Positions 41,917-49,212 of a stretch of 64,000 bases of DNA are shown in pieces. Location of the stretch: contig NZ_JAHQZR010000003.1 in the NCBI RefSeq assembly GCF_019049105.1, forward strand, positions 186,001 through 250,000. Reading direction: 5' to 3'. Origin of the DNA: Leucobacter chinensis (GTDB lineage Bacteria > Actinomycetota > Actinomycetes > Actinomycetales > Microbacteriaceae). Numbering within the stretch: the stretch's first letter is position 1; every line of letters begins with the position of its first letter. A model generated the notes under the pieces. That model was not told the DNA's origin, did not search any database, and was given only the letters and a program-made list of their open reading frames with translations. Both the position numbers and the translations under genes were made by a program.

Positions 41917-42993
41917 TTACCGGGTGATCGCCTGAGCGCACTCGAGCACGCGCGGCACCTCGAACTCGAGCGTGTGCGCAAACTCGTCACCGGGGCGCTC
42001 CCCCGCCTGCCAGCGGCTGTAAATCGCCTCAAGAAACACCGACGACTTCCAGAGCGCGAGCGTCTGGTACCAGGGCAGGTCGCTCACGTCGAGGCCCGTG
42101 CCCGTGGCGTAGCGCTCGGCAATCTCGGCGCGGTTCAGGTACCCCTCTTCGAGCGTTGCGCTCGTGAGCTCCATGACCGTGCCCTGCGAGGTCGCGTCGC
42201 TGTAGGTGACCGTGAGGTAGCCGAGATCAGCGAGCGGATCGCCGAGCGTCGCCATCTCCCAATCGAGCACCGCGAGCACTCGCGGGTCACCCTCGGGCTT
42301 GAACATGACGTTGCCGAAGCGGTAATCGCCGTGCACCAGGGCGGGCCGCTGCGTAACCGGCCGGTTGGCCTCAAGCCAGCGCGAGAGCTCGCCGATGAGC
42401 GGCAGTTCGCGCTGTGACACCTGGCCCGCCAGCCCCGTAAAGGTCTTCACCTGGCGCTCAAGGTAGCCGTCGGCACGGCCGAACGAGGCGAGCCCAGCCC
42501 GCTCAAGATCAAGACTGTGCAGCCCAACGAGCGTATCGACGAGCGCTTCTGAGGCCTTGCGCTTACCAGCAACCGTGTCAAAGAATGCGGGCGTCTCGTC
42601 GAGCAGAATGACGCCGTCGAGATACTCCATGAGGTAAAACGGGACGCCAAGCACCGAGACCTCGTCGCACACCGCGAGAATGTTCGGCACCGGCTCGCCC
42701 ACCCGGTGTAGGCCCTGTTGTACCGTCGCCTCACGAATCATGTCGTGGGTCGATTTGGGCAGCGGCGGCCTGGGGCCTCGGCGCAGCACGACCCTGGTCT
42801 CACCCCGCTCGATGAGGTAGGTGATGTTCGACTGGCCGTCACCAATGCGTTGCCACGCAATCGGGCCCTCGCCGATGCCGCGCTCGTCGAGAAACTTCGT
42901 AACCCGATCGACGATAAGCAGCGGCGGCATCGCGAGCCCGGCCGCGTCTTCAAGGGTCGCAACGACCTCTGTTCCGTCTGGAATGTTGATCAT
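41917..42993 (-). CDS. APH-type phosphotransferase (ACAD10/11 or LvaA-like kinase)
   Basis: Aminoglycoside-phosphotransferase-fold kinase of 358 residues. Kinase motifs are the nucleotide-binding GDGQSNITYLIE, the catalytic loop HGDYRFGNVMF and the metal-binding LDWEMATLGDP. Members linked to acyl-CoA dehydrogenases phosphorylate 4-hydroxyacyl-CoAs (LvaA, and the kinase half of mammalian ACAD11). The ATG at 42991-42993 overlaps the dehydrogenase stop (ATGA). The true substrate is inferred from this context, and antibiotic resistance is unlikely. Confidence 0.85.
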   Translation of the reverse strand: MINIPDGTEVVATLEDAAGLAMPPLLIVDRVTKFLDERGIGEGPIAWQRIGDGQSNITYLIERGETRVVLRRGPRPPLPKSTHDMIREATVQQGLHRVGEPVPNILAVCDEVSVLGVPFYLMEYLDGVILLDETPAFFDTVAGKRKASEALVDTLVGLHSLDLERAGLASFGRADGYLERQVKTFTGLAGQVSQRELPLIGELSRWLEANRPVTQRPALVHGDYRFGNVMFKPEGDPRVLAVLDWEMATLGDPLADLGYLTVTYSDATSQGTVMELTSATLEEGYLNRAEIAERYATGTGLDVSDLPWYQTLALWKSSVFLEAIYSRWQAGERPGDEFAHTLEFEVPRVLECAQAITR

Positions 42994-44255
42994 CGCTGCC
43001 CCCAAATATCGTTGCCGTGCTCATTGACGGTGTCGAGCGGCAGAGCCCCGGCCTCAACCTCACGGCGCCTGCGAGACGAGGCGCGACGAGCAATGGCCCA
43101 CTTATGGGTCTCGTTCGATCCGTCATAGATGCGAAACGGGCGCACCTCGTTCGCGTACGAGGCGAGCGGCAGCGCGTCGGTCACGCCATCGCCACCGCAC
43201 AGCTGAATTGCGCGGTCAATGATGCGGCCGATCGCGTCAGCGCAGTGCACCTTCGCGATGCCAGAGAGCGCCGCGCCGGCCTTCGGGTCGTGTTCGAGCA
43301 TGGCCGCGGTGCGGTCAATGATCGCCTCTGAGGTCGCGATGTCGATCTCAGACTGCGCGAGCATCTCTTGCGCGATGCCGAGTTCGCGCAGCTGCGAGCC
43401 AAACATCTCACGCCTCGCCGCCCGGTCAAGCGCGATGTCCTGCGCGCGCTTCGCGAGGCCGAGCCAGCGCATGCAGTGCGTGAGCCGCGCCGGCCCAAGC
43501 CGCACCTGCGCGTAGGCAAAGCCCTCGCCCGGTGCCCCGAGCACCGCGTCGTCGGTCACCACACAGTCTTCGAAGTACACGTGCGGGTGGCCGCCCGCAA
43601 TCGCGGTATCGATCGCGTTGATCGCGTTGCCAAGCCGCACCCCGGGGTGATCCATGTCGATGAGAAACATCGTGGCTCCCGCGGGAAAACCCTCGTCGGG
43701 CGAGGCCTCGGTGCGCGCCATGAGAATGCAGTACGCCGCGCCCTCGGCCCCGCTGATGAAGCGCTTGTGCGCGTTGATCCGCCAGCCTCCATCGACCCGC
43801 TCCGCGGTCGATTGCAATGCGAGCGGATCAGACCCGGCCCCCGGGTGCGGCTCGGTCATGCCGAAGCACGAGCGCACGTCGCCCGACCCGAGCGGCACGA
43901 GATACCGCGCCTTCTGCTCGTCGGTGGCGATGAGCTCGAGCATGTGCATATTGCCCTCGTCGGGCGCCATGCAGTTGAGCACTGCGGGGCCGATGGGCGA
44001 GTAGCCGGCTTCGATGAAGATCGCTGGCCAGTGCTCAAGCGGCACCCCCTGGCCGCCATACTCAGTGGCGAGGTGGGGCGCAAATACGCCAGCCTCCTTG
44101 GCCTTGCTCATGAGGTCACGGCGCGTAGCCTCGGTAAGGGTCGTGCCCGCCTTCGGCTCGGCGGGCATGACGACGTCGCGAATGAAGGCGCGCGTCTTGA
44201 GCCGCAGTGTCTCGTAGGGTTCGGGAAGCATGCTTGCCTTCGTTGCTGCGCTCAT
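42990..44255 (-). CDS. Acyl-CoA dehydrogenase (ACAD11/LvaC-like)
   Basis: Flavin-dependent acyl-CoA dehydrogenase of 421 residues. Landmarks are CFGMTEPHPGAGSDP (FAD/substrate loop), WRINAHKRFISGAEGA, QLCGGDGVTDALPLA and the C-terminal FRIYDGSNETHKWAIARR. In the lva and ACAD10/11 systems this partner removes the phosphate from 4-phosphoacyl-CoA and continues toward a beta-oxidation intermediate. It is flanked by the kinase and SDR genes with 4-nt overlaps on both sides. Confidence 0.88.
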   Translation of the reverse strand: MSAATKASMLPEPYETLRLKTRAFIRDVVMPAEPKAGTTLTEATRRDLMSKAKEAGVFAPHLATEYGGQGVPLEHWPAIFIEAGYSPIGPAVLNCMAPDEGNMHMLELIATDEQKARYLVPLGSGDVRSCFGMTEPHPGAGSDPLALQSTAERVDGGWRINAHKRFISGAEGAAYCILMARTEASPDEGFPAGATMFLIDMDHPGVRLGNAINAIDTAIAGGHPHVYFEDCVVTDDAVLGAPGEGFAYAQVRLGPARLTHCMRWLGLAKRAQDIALDRAARREMFGSQLRELGIAQEMLAQSEIDIATSEAIIDRTAAMLEHDPKAGAALSGIAKVHCADAIGRIIDRAIQLCGGDGVTDALPLASYANEVRPFRIYDGSNETHKWAIARRASSRRRREVEAGALPLDTVNEHGNDIWGQR

Positions 44256-45028
44256 GCCGCACCTCCCGCGGCGAGCAGCCCGCCATCAAGCACGAGCGTT
44301 TGCCCCGTGACCCACGAGGCGTCGGGCGAGACGAGGTAGGCGACGGCCCCCGCGATGTCTTCGGGGGTGCCGAGGCGTTTTGCCGGGTACGCTGCCGCGA
44401 CCTCTTCTTCGCGCCCCTCGTAGAGCGCCTTCGCGAAATCAGTCTTGACGACGGCAGGGGCAACCGCGTTCACGCGCACCTCGGGGCCGAGCTCAGCTGC
44501 CAGCGTGGTCGTCAGGTGCATGACCGCGGCCTTCGTCACGCCGTACATGCCGATACCGGGAGAAGGCGTGCGGCCCGAGACCGACGAGAGGTTCACGACC
44601 GAACCGCCGTGCTCAGCGAAGCCGAGCCCCTCGTGATGGTAGGCAGCCTGCGCCCAGGCGAGCATCGACACGACGTTCACCTCGATGAGCTTGCGCACGG
44701 CGCCGAGGTCGATGTCGATGAGCTTGCCGTAAACGGGGTTGATGCCCGCGTTGTTGACGAGAATATCGAGCCTGCCCCACTTCGCGGCGATCTGCTGCAT
44801 CACGGCCTCGCGGTGCTCGGCATCGTCTGACTTGCCTGCCACGACCATGACGCTGCCCTCGGGCAAGGCACTCGCCACCTCGGTGAGCGTCTCTTCGGTG
44901 CGGGCGGTGATGCACACCTTCGCGCCATCGGCGACGAGCCGCTCGGCGATGGCGCGGCCAATGCCACGGCTCGCTCCGGTTACAATTGCCACTTTGCCTT
45001 CCAATGGCCTGTGGGTACTGTGTGTCAT
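44252..45028 (-). CDS. Short-chain dehydrogenase/reductase
   Basis: SDR of 258 residues. The cofactor motif TGASRGIG begins at about residue 17. NNAGINP and the catalytic residues in VVNLSSVSGR and YGVTKAA complete the classical SDR set. The start is the ATG at 45028 behind GGAG with a 6-nt gap; an ATG at 45040 is in frame but overlaps that RBS. It is the first gene of the leftward operon with the acyl-CoA dehydrogenase and kinase, in the position of LvaD, which reduces a keto acyl-CoA to the 4-hydroxy form. Confidence 0.88.
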   Translation of the reverse strand: MTHSTHRPLEGKVAIVTGASRGIGRAIAERLVADGAKVCITARTEETLTEVASALPEGSVMVVAGKSDDAEHREAVMQQIAAKWGRLDILVNNAGINPVYGKLIDIDLGAVRKLIEVNVVSMLAWAQAAYHHEGLGFAEHGGSVVNLSSVSGRTPSPGIGMYGVTKAAVMHLTTTLAAELGPEVRVNAVAPAVVKTDFAKALYEGREEEVAAAYPAKRLGTPEDIAGAVAYLVSPDASWVTGQTLVLDGGLLAAGGAA

Positions 45029-45142
45029 GTGAAACTCCATCGTCGTTGAGGGTGCATCTTCTTGCTCGTGCGCCGCGGCCGCGTGTCCGTTACGCGTTCG
45101 AGCAGGCGGCCTGTGAGAGGCCGATCAATCGGCAAACAGTAT

Positions 45143-45164
45143 GCCGACCGATCACTCGCTCGGT
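45143..45164. promoter_or_regulatory. TetR/FadR-type operator candidate upstream of the SDR operon
   Basis: GCCGACCGATCACTCGCTCGGT has arms GCCGACCG and CGCTCGGT around ATCACT, with six of seven inner positions complementary. Such ACCGA-type palindromes are typical of TetR repressors of acyl-CoA catabolism. On the minus strand a CATACT (-10-like) ends at its edge, which would place the operator over the promoter. From 45166 to 45302 I see no gene. Confidence 0.5.
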
Positions 45165-45302
45165 ACTACTCTAACCCCGGCCAGTGCTCCCTCACAAGCT
45201 ACCAAATGCCCGGGCGGGCGGGTTGGCGATGTTTCTCGTGGATCAGGGCCGTGGCACGAGTTACAGCCCATGCCGCGGTGTTCGTTGTGGGCACAACGAA
45301 AA

Positions 45303-45335
45303 GGGAGCCTTCCACTCATGGAAGGCTCCCTTTTT
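45303..45335 (+). terminator. Strong hairpin terminator with U-run
   Basis: GGGAGCCTTCCA (45303-45314) pairs perfectly with TGGAAGGCTCCC (45319-45330) around CTCA, followed by TTTTT. AAAA before the stem allows use on the minus strand too. No plus-strand gene precedes it within about 3 kb, so it probably insulates the SDR promoter region from the small membrane-protein genes, or ends an unrecognised short transcript. Confidence 0.8.
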
Positions 45336-45386
45336 CACACAGTCGGAGGGTGCGCTAGCGATAAACGCGGTGCATGCACCGGCTCG

Positions 45387-45653
45387 TTACTCGTGTGCGT
45401 CGTCGATGCTCTTGCGCGCCTCAATATCTTCGGGATTTGGCTTCATTCCGAGGCCCGCGAGTGCGAAGACCACGAGGCAGACGATGAACGCGATGACGAA
45501 GCAGATGAGCGCGAGCTTGATGTCTCGGGTCGCCATGAGAATCACGAGGGTCGCAAACACCGAGAGAACCGCCGAGAGACCGAGCAGCTCGGCTGGGCGC
45601 AAGCGATCTTTCTTCGATGGTGAGTTGGGCTGGTGCTGTTCTTCGTGCGTCAT
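45387..45653 (-). CDS. Small membrane protein (88 aa), unknown function
   Basis: Protein of 88 residues with two adjoining hydrophobic helices (about 22-42 and 47-69) between charged ends. It begins MTHEEQHQPNSPSKKDRLRP and ends with an acidic tail. DUF4229-like actinobacterial proteins have this design, but I cannot assign it firmly. It lies 36 nt downstream of the 186-residue membrane-protein gene on the same strand. Confidence 0.65.
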   Translation of the reverse strand: MTHEEQHQPNSPSKKDRLRPAELLGLSAVLSVFATLVILMATRDIKLALICFVIAFIVCLVVFALAGLGMKPNPEDIEARKSIDDAHE

Positions 45654-45689
45654 GATCCGTTTTCCGTGAGAGTGCGTGCGTAGGAGTGC

Positions 45690-46250
45690 TTAGAGCACTT
45701 CAGGCGCAGCTGCTTTGGCAGTGCGATCGAAGGCGGCGATACCGAGGTACACCCCAACGATGATGCAGTAGGCGGCAAAAAAGCCCATCACTGCGGGAAG
45801 GCCTCGCGCAGCAAACGCGAGAATGATTGCGAGCAGACCGGCAACGAGCGCGACGGTGAGAAACTCGCCCTCGCGTGTTTGTACCCACTGCCACACTGAG
45901 GCGATGGTGGTGAGTGATGCCCACACGAGCAGGAGCATCGAGAGTGCCGCGGTGCTTGGCATGAATGGCGCAGCAATACCGGTGACGACCGCGAGCGCTG
46001 CGAGTGCCAGGGTGAGCGGCCGCTGTACGGTTTCGGCCGCGGCCTTGCTCGTGGCTGCCAGTGCGACACCGTAGACGATACCGAAGACCGCGACGATCCA
46101 CCGGTTAAATGCCAGCTGATCGTGCATCTCTTGCGTGAAGGTCACCGCGAAGCCGGTGAGCAGCAAGACAATTGCCGGTACGAAAAGATTATTGCGAACG
46201 GTCGTGCGCTGCTTAGCCACCGCGAGGTCTGCGATATTGCTTCCTGCCAT
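45690..46250 (-). CDS. Integral membrane protein, unknown function
   Basis: Protein of 186 residues with about five to six hydrophobic helices, a short polar N-terminus (MAGSNIADLAVAKQRTTVRN) and no catalytic motif I recognise. It is the first gene of a two-gene unit with the 88-residue protein. The helix pattern resembles actinobacterial small multi-pass proteins of the acyl-CoA-synthetase-like or DUF308 types, without a clear match. Confidence 0.65.
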   Translation of the reverse strand: MAGSNIADLAVAKQRTTVRNNLFVPAIVLLLTGFAVTFTQEMHDQLAFNRWIVAVFGIVYGVALAATSKAAAETVQRPLTLALAALAVVTGIAAPFMPSTAALSMLLLVWASLTTIASVWQWVQTREGEFLTVALVAGLLAIILAFAARGLPAVMGFFAAYCIIVGVYLGIAAFDRTAKAAAPEVL

Positions 46251-46335
46251 GTCTAGCCACCTCCCTACAGAGACACTGCTTGAATTCCAACTTCTTATTG
46301 TAGCCGCTTCACCGTACTGGCGCCTGTGCGCAACG

Positions 46336-47244
46336 TCACCGGTTTTTGTGCACGGTTTCGGCGAAATTTGGGGGCAGGAGCGGCGGCCTCGCGCCCTGGT
46401 GCGGGCCCTGTTGCGCCCACTCGCGCGTGCTCACCCGAATGGAATGCTCGTGTTCGTCGTACACGTGCCTCGCCGCGAGGCGCCCCTCACCGAGCCGCCC
46501 GGCGATCCACGTGAAGGTGCGGGCGTCGACGTACTCGCCGCCGCGCCTGGCCCGCATGAGCTGCAGGGTGAGCATTTCGGCGAGCCTCGGGTGCGGCCCA
46601 TGCCGATGGTTTTGGCCTAGCATTGGCGGAGCTTGCCCTCCTGGCACCACCGCGAGTGACCAGAAGGTTGCCGCAACACTGACACGAGTATTTGCCGAGC
46701 GTTCGGCCCCGCTGCCCTCGGCAGCGTCGACCGCGATGGGCCACTCGAGCAGCTGAAACTCTGCGACGATCTCGCTCGAGAGGGTGAGCTTGGGGGCTCC
46801 ACCGCACCGATCGAAGGCCGCGATCCACTGCTCACTTCCCTGCCCGAGCGGCGCGAGTACGACCTCGAGCTGCTCATCGGCTTCGAGCCTCGCCGCAAGG
46901 GCGCCGAGGTCGAGGCCCTGCTCGGTCCAGTGCGCGACCGTTGGCGTTTGGAGTTCGGGCCAGAGCGCCTCGGCGTCGGCGAATGCGCGCCACACCCGTT
47001 GGCGGATCGGCTCGGCCAGATCGTCAAGGCCGAGCGCCTCGAGCGCCCCGCCCGGAGCGGTCAGGGTTTCGGCCTTCGCGTCGAGCCGTTCGGCGATGCG
47101 GGCTGCGGGATTCGTAACGCCCTCGCGATCTGCCGCGAGGAGCGCCTGTGTCATCGGGCCGCCGAGGAGCCCGGCGAGGCGCACGCCGTCTCGGTGCCGC
47201 TCGGGCTCTGAGAGCACGCGTTCTTCAACCACCATGCCTACCAT
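46336..47244 (-). CDS. Uncharacterised protein of the vWA-AAA+ module
   Basis: Protein of 302 residues that I do not recognise. It is soluble, without signal peptide or membrane helix. Features are an Ala/Leu-rich helical first half (LDDLAEPIRQRVWRAFADAEALWPEL), a Trp-rich centre (TVAHWTEQGLDLG, EQWIAAFDRCGG) and a basic His-rich end (HRHGPHPRLAEML, then HVYDEHEHSIRVS). It follows the vWA gene by 58 nt on the same strand and is probably co-transcribed, so it may be a client, adaptor or effector of the AAA+/vWA pair. An alternative start within the first ten residues is possible. Confidence 0.7.
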   Translation of the reverse strand: MVGMVVEERVLSEPERHRDGVRLAGLLGGPMTQALLAADREGVTNPAARIAERLDAKAETLTAPGGALEALGLDDLAEPIRQRVWRAFADAEALWPELQTPTVAHWTEQGLDLGALAARLEADEQLEVVLAPLGQGSEQWIAAFDRCGGAPKLTLSSEIVAEFQLLEWPIAVDAAEGSGAERSANTRVSVAATFWSLAVVPGGQAPPMLGQNHRHGPHPRLAEMLTLQLMRARRGGEYVDARTFTWIAGRLGEGRLAARHVYDEHEHSIRVSTREWAQQGPHQGARPPLLPPNFAETVHKNR

Positions 47245-47302
47245 CTTCTCACTGCCGCCTCATCTCTTGCCCGTTGCCAGACTTGCCCTCTGCCTGCCAC
47301 GG

Positions 47303-49114
47303 TCACGTCGCCGCGTCGATGATGAGGCGTTCGAGGGCCCCCGCGAGGTCTCGAGCGTCATCAACCCGCTGGGCGGTCGGGGCATACCTGGCGACGAGCT
47401 CGTCTGAGCGCATGCCGAGCCCGAAGACCGTGACCCCGCGCGCTCGCATGTGTTGCAGGAGTGCCCTGGCCGCGGGTTCGTCGTCTGAGCCGCCGTCAGA
47501 GATGACGATGATGAGGCGCTGGCGCTCGGTATCACCCGTAGCCCGCTCGATGCCGAGCTCACGCATTGCGAGTTCGAGAGCTCGTGCATCGTTCGTGCCG
47601 CCGCTTGAACTCAGAGCCTCGCCGAGGAGCCTCGCGCGCGAAGCATCGTCGTTTGCTGCCGCGAGTGGCTTGACGAGCACGGGCTCAGCGTCGAACACGA
47701 TGAGCGCGGTGCGAAGCCGCATATCGAGGTCGATACCGAGGCGGCGTTCTTCGGTCTCAACGTCTCTCGCTACCGCGGCGAGCGCCTCAATGACGACGAG
47801 AGCGGCGTCGGCGGCGACCGGAGCCACATGACGCATTGAGCCCGAACGGTCGATGAGCAGCACGATGTCGAGGTTGCCGGGCTCTTCACGGCGTCGAATG
47901 ACGCGCTCCCTGCGGGCATAGGCTCTGGGCCTCGCAACGCCCGAGAGCGCTTCGGCGACGGCGCCGGGGAGCGCCTGCCGCATGAGCGTCTCACCCTGCG
48001 TCTCAGCAACCCGGCTCTCGCGCCTGAGCGGCGTTTTTCGCTCGGCGATCAGCTGCTCAAACACCGCGCGGAGTGCTTCAATATCGCTTTCACGCGACGC
48101 GACGCGTTCTCGGTAGGTCGCAAGCCGCACTTGGCCGAGCGCCCTCGCAGCAGCGACAGACTCTCGTTGCCCGCCCTGGCTTTGCGCCTCTGCGCCGCTC
48201 GCCTCCCACTCAGAAAGCGCTCTCGCGGCTTCGCTCGACAACGACATTGGGGTGTCGAGCATCGCTTTCACCTCACCCGCCTTCTGCGCCTCGAAGAGGT
48301 CGGCACCCTCGGCCTGTTCTGGGCCTTCGCCGGCCCTCGCCTGCTCGTTGCCCTCTTGCGCGCTCGCGTCTTCTGAGGCCGAGCCTGCGTCACCCTGCAC
48401 GGCGTCGGCATCGTCACCCTCACCGCCCTGCTCCAGCCCTTCACTGCCAATGTCGCCTTCAGATGCCTGTCGCTCGGCGTGCTCACCGTGGGTCGCAAGG
48501 CCTCGCGAGCGTGAGACGAGCAACTGCTCGAACGGCTCGAGCGTCAGGGCGAGCAGCCTCGCAAAGGTCTGTTCGGGATGAGGTTCGGCGAGTGGGGTTA
48601 TCGCGACCCACAATGTCTCAGCACCAATGCGATGCTCGAGCACATCGCCGCTCACCACGAAGGTCGCGTTTGACGCAAGCGCATCACCGAGCAGCATCAC
48701 AAGCCACTGCAGCTCGGGCGTCGCCTCGCGCAGATCGCGTGCGAGCATGACTGCCGTACTGGCTTCAAGACCTGCCCGAAAGCCAGGAAAGGCAGTCAGC
48801 ATTTCACCCGCCGCCTGAAGCCGGTCGAGTGTCACGAGCAACGGCTCAAGCTCGGGGCGCGTTGCTTCGAGCGTCAAGCGCTGCTGCGTTCTGCGCTCTG
48901 AGCCGGCCGGCCGCCGCCCCACGACCCAGAGGTCGAGCATGATGAGCGCTGTGAGCGCATCGTCGCTCAGCTCGGCCCCCAGAGCGCCGTACGCTCTCGT
49001 ACCCACCACGACTGCGCCCTCGTGAACACCCCAAGCATCGGCCTCGGTCACCTGAACCGAGACCCCGAGCAGCTTCGCAGCCGCTGTAACCCTTGCGTGA
49101 ACACCCTCTGTCAT
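47303..49114 (-). CDS. vWA-domain protein with acidic linker
   Basis: Protein of 603 residues from the ATG at 49112-49114. An N-terminal helical domain (1-205) is followed by an acidic, Gln/Gly-rich linker (208-275). A basic stretch PRAYARRERVIRRRE leads into a C-terminal von Willebrand A domain (about 415-600) with a complete MIDAS: DRSGS, then T in SGGTND, and D in VISDGGSDD. The design resembles CobT/CoxE-type vWA partners of MoxR ATPases. A TACAGT lies 6 nt before the ATG, suggesting a leaderless mRNA. It is divergent from the AAA+ gene. Confidence 0.85.
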   Translation of the reverse strand: MTEGVHARVTAAAKLLGVSVQVTEADAWGVHEGAVVVGTRAYGALGAELSDDALTALIMLDLWVVGRRPAGSERRTQQRLTLEATRPELEPLLVTLDRLQAAGEMLTAFPGFRAGLEASTAVMLARDLREATPELQWLVMLLGDALASNATFVVSGDVLEHRIGAETLWVAITPLAEPHPEQTFARLLALTLEPFEQLLVSRSRGLATHGEHAERQASEGDIGSEGLEQGGEGDDADAVQGDAGSASEDASAQEGNEQARAGEGPEQAEGADLFEAQKAGEVKAMLDTPMSLSSEAARALSEWEASGAEAQSQGGQRESVAAARALGQVRLATYRERVASRESDIEALRAVFEQLIAERKTPLRRESRVAETQGETLMRQALPGAVAEALSGVARPRAYARRERVIRRREEPGNLDIVLLIDRSGSMRHVAPVAADAALVVIEALAAVARDVETEERRLGIDLDMRLRTALIVFDAEPVLVKPLAAANDDASRARLLGEALSSSGGTNDARALELAMRELGIERATGDTERQRLIIVISDGGSDDEPAARALLQHMRARGVTVFGLGMRSDELVARYAPTAQRVDDARDLAGALERLIIDAAT

Positions 49115-49120
49115 GATCAC

Positions 49121-49206
49121 ACTGTATCGAGAGCCACCGACATCGCAGGCGCACCGACACAGTCATTCCCCGCCAGCCTCTCTCTGTCGGTGCCCCGTGC
49201 TAACGT
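49121..49206. promoter_or_regulatory. Divergent leaderless promoters of the vWA and AAA+ genes
   Basis: On the minus strand TACAGT (49121-49126) is 6 nt before the vWA ATG. On the plus strand TAACGT (49201-49206) is 6 nt before the AAA+ ATG. Both fit the TANNNT-N6-ATG arrangement of actinobacterial leaderless transcripts, so the module is expressed from one 98-bp control region. Confidence 0.5.
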
Positions 49207-49212
49207 GACCGC

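Noticed and set aside
41917-42993. Aminoglycoside resistance gene
   Set aside because: The APH fold is present, but the gene overlaps an acyl-CoA dehydrogenase gene and follows an SDR, the context of the acyl-CoA-linked kinase family.
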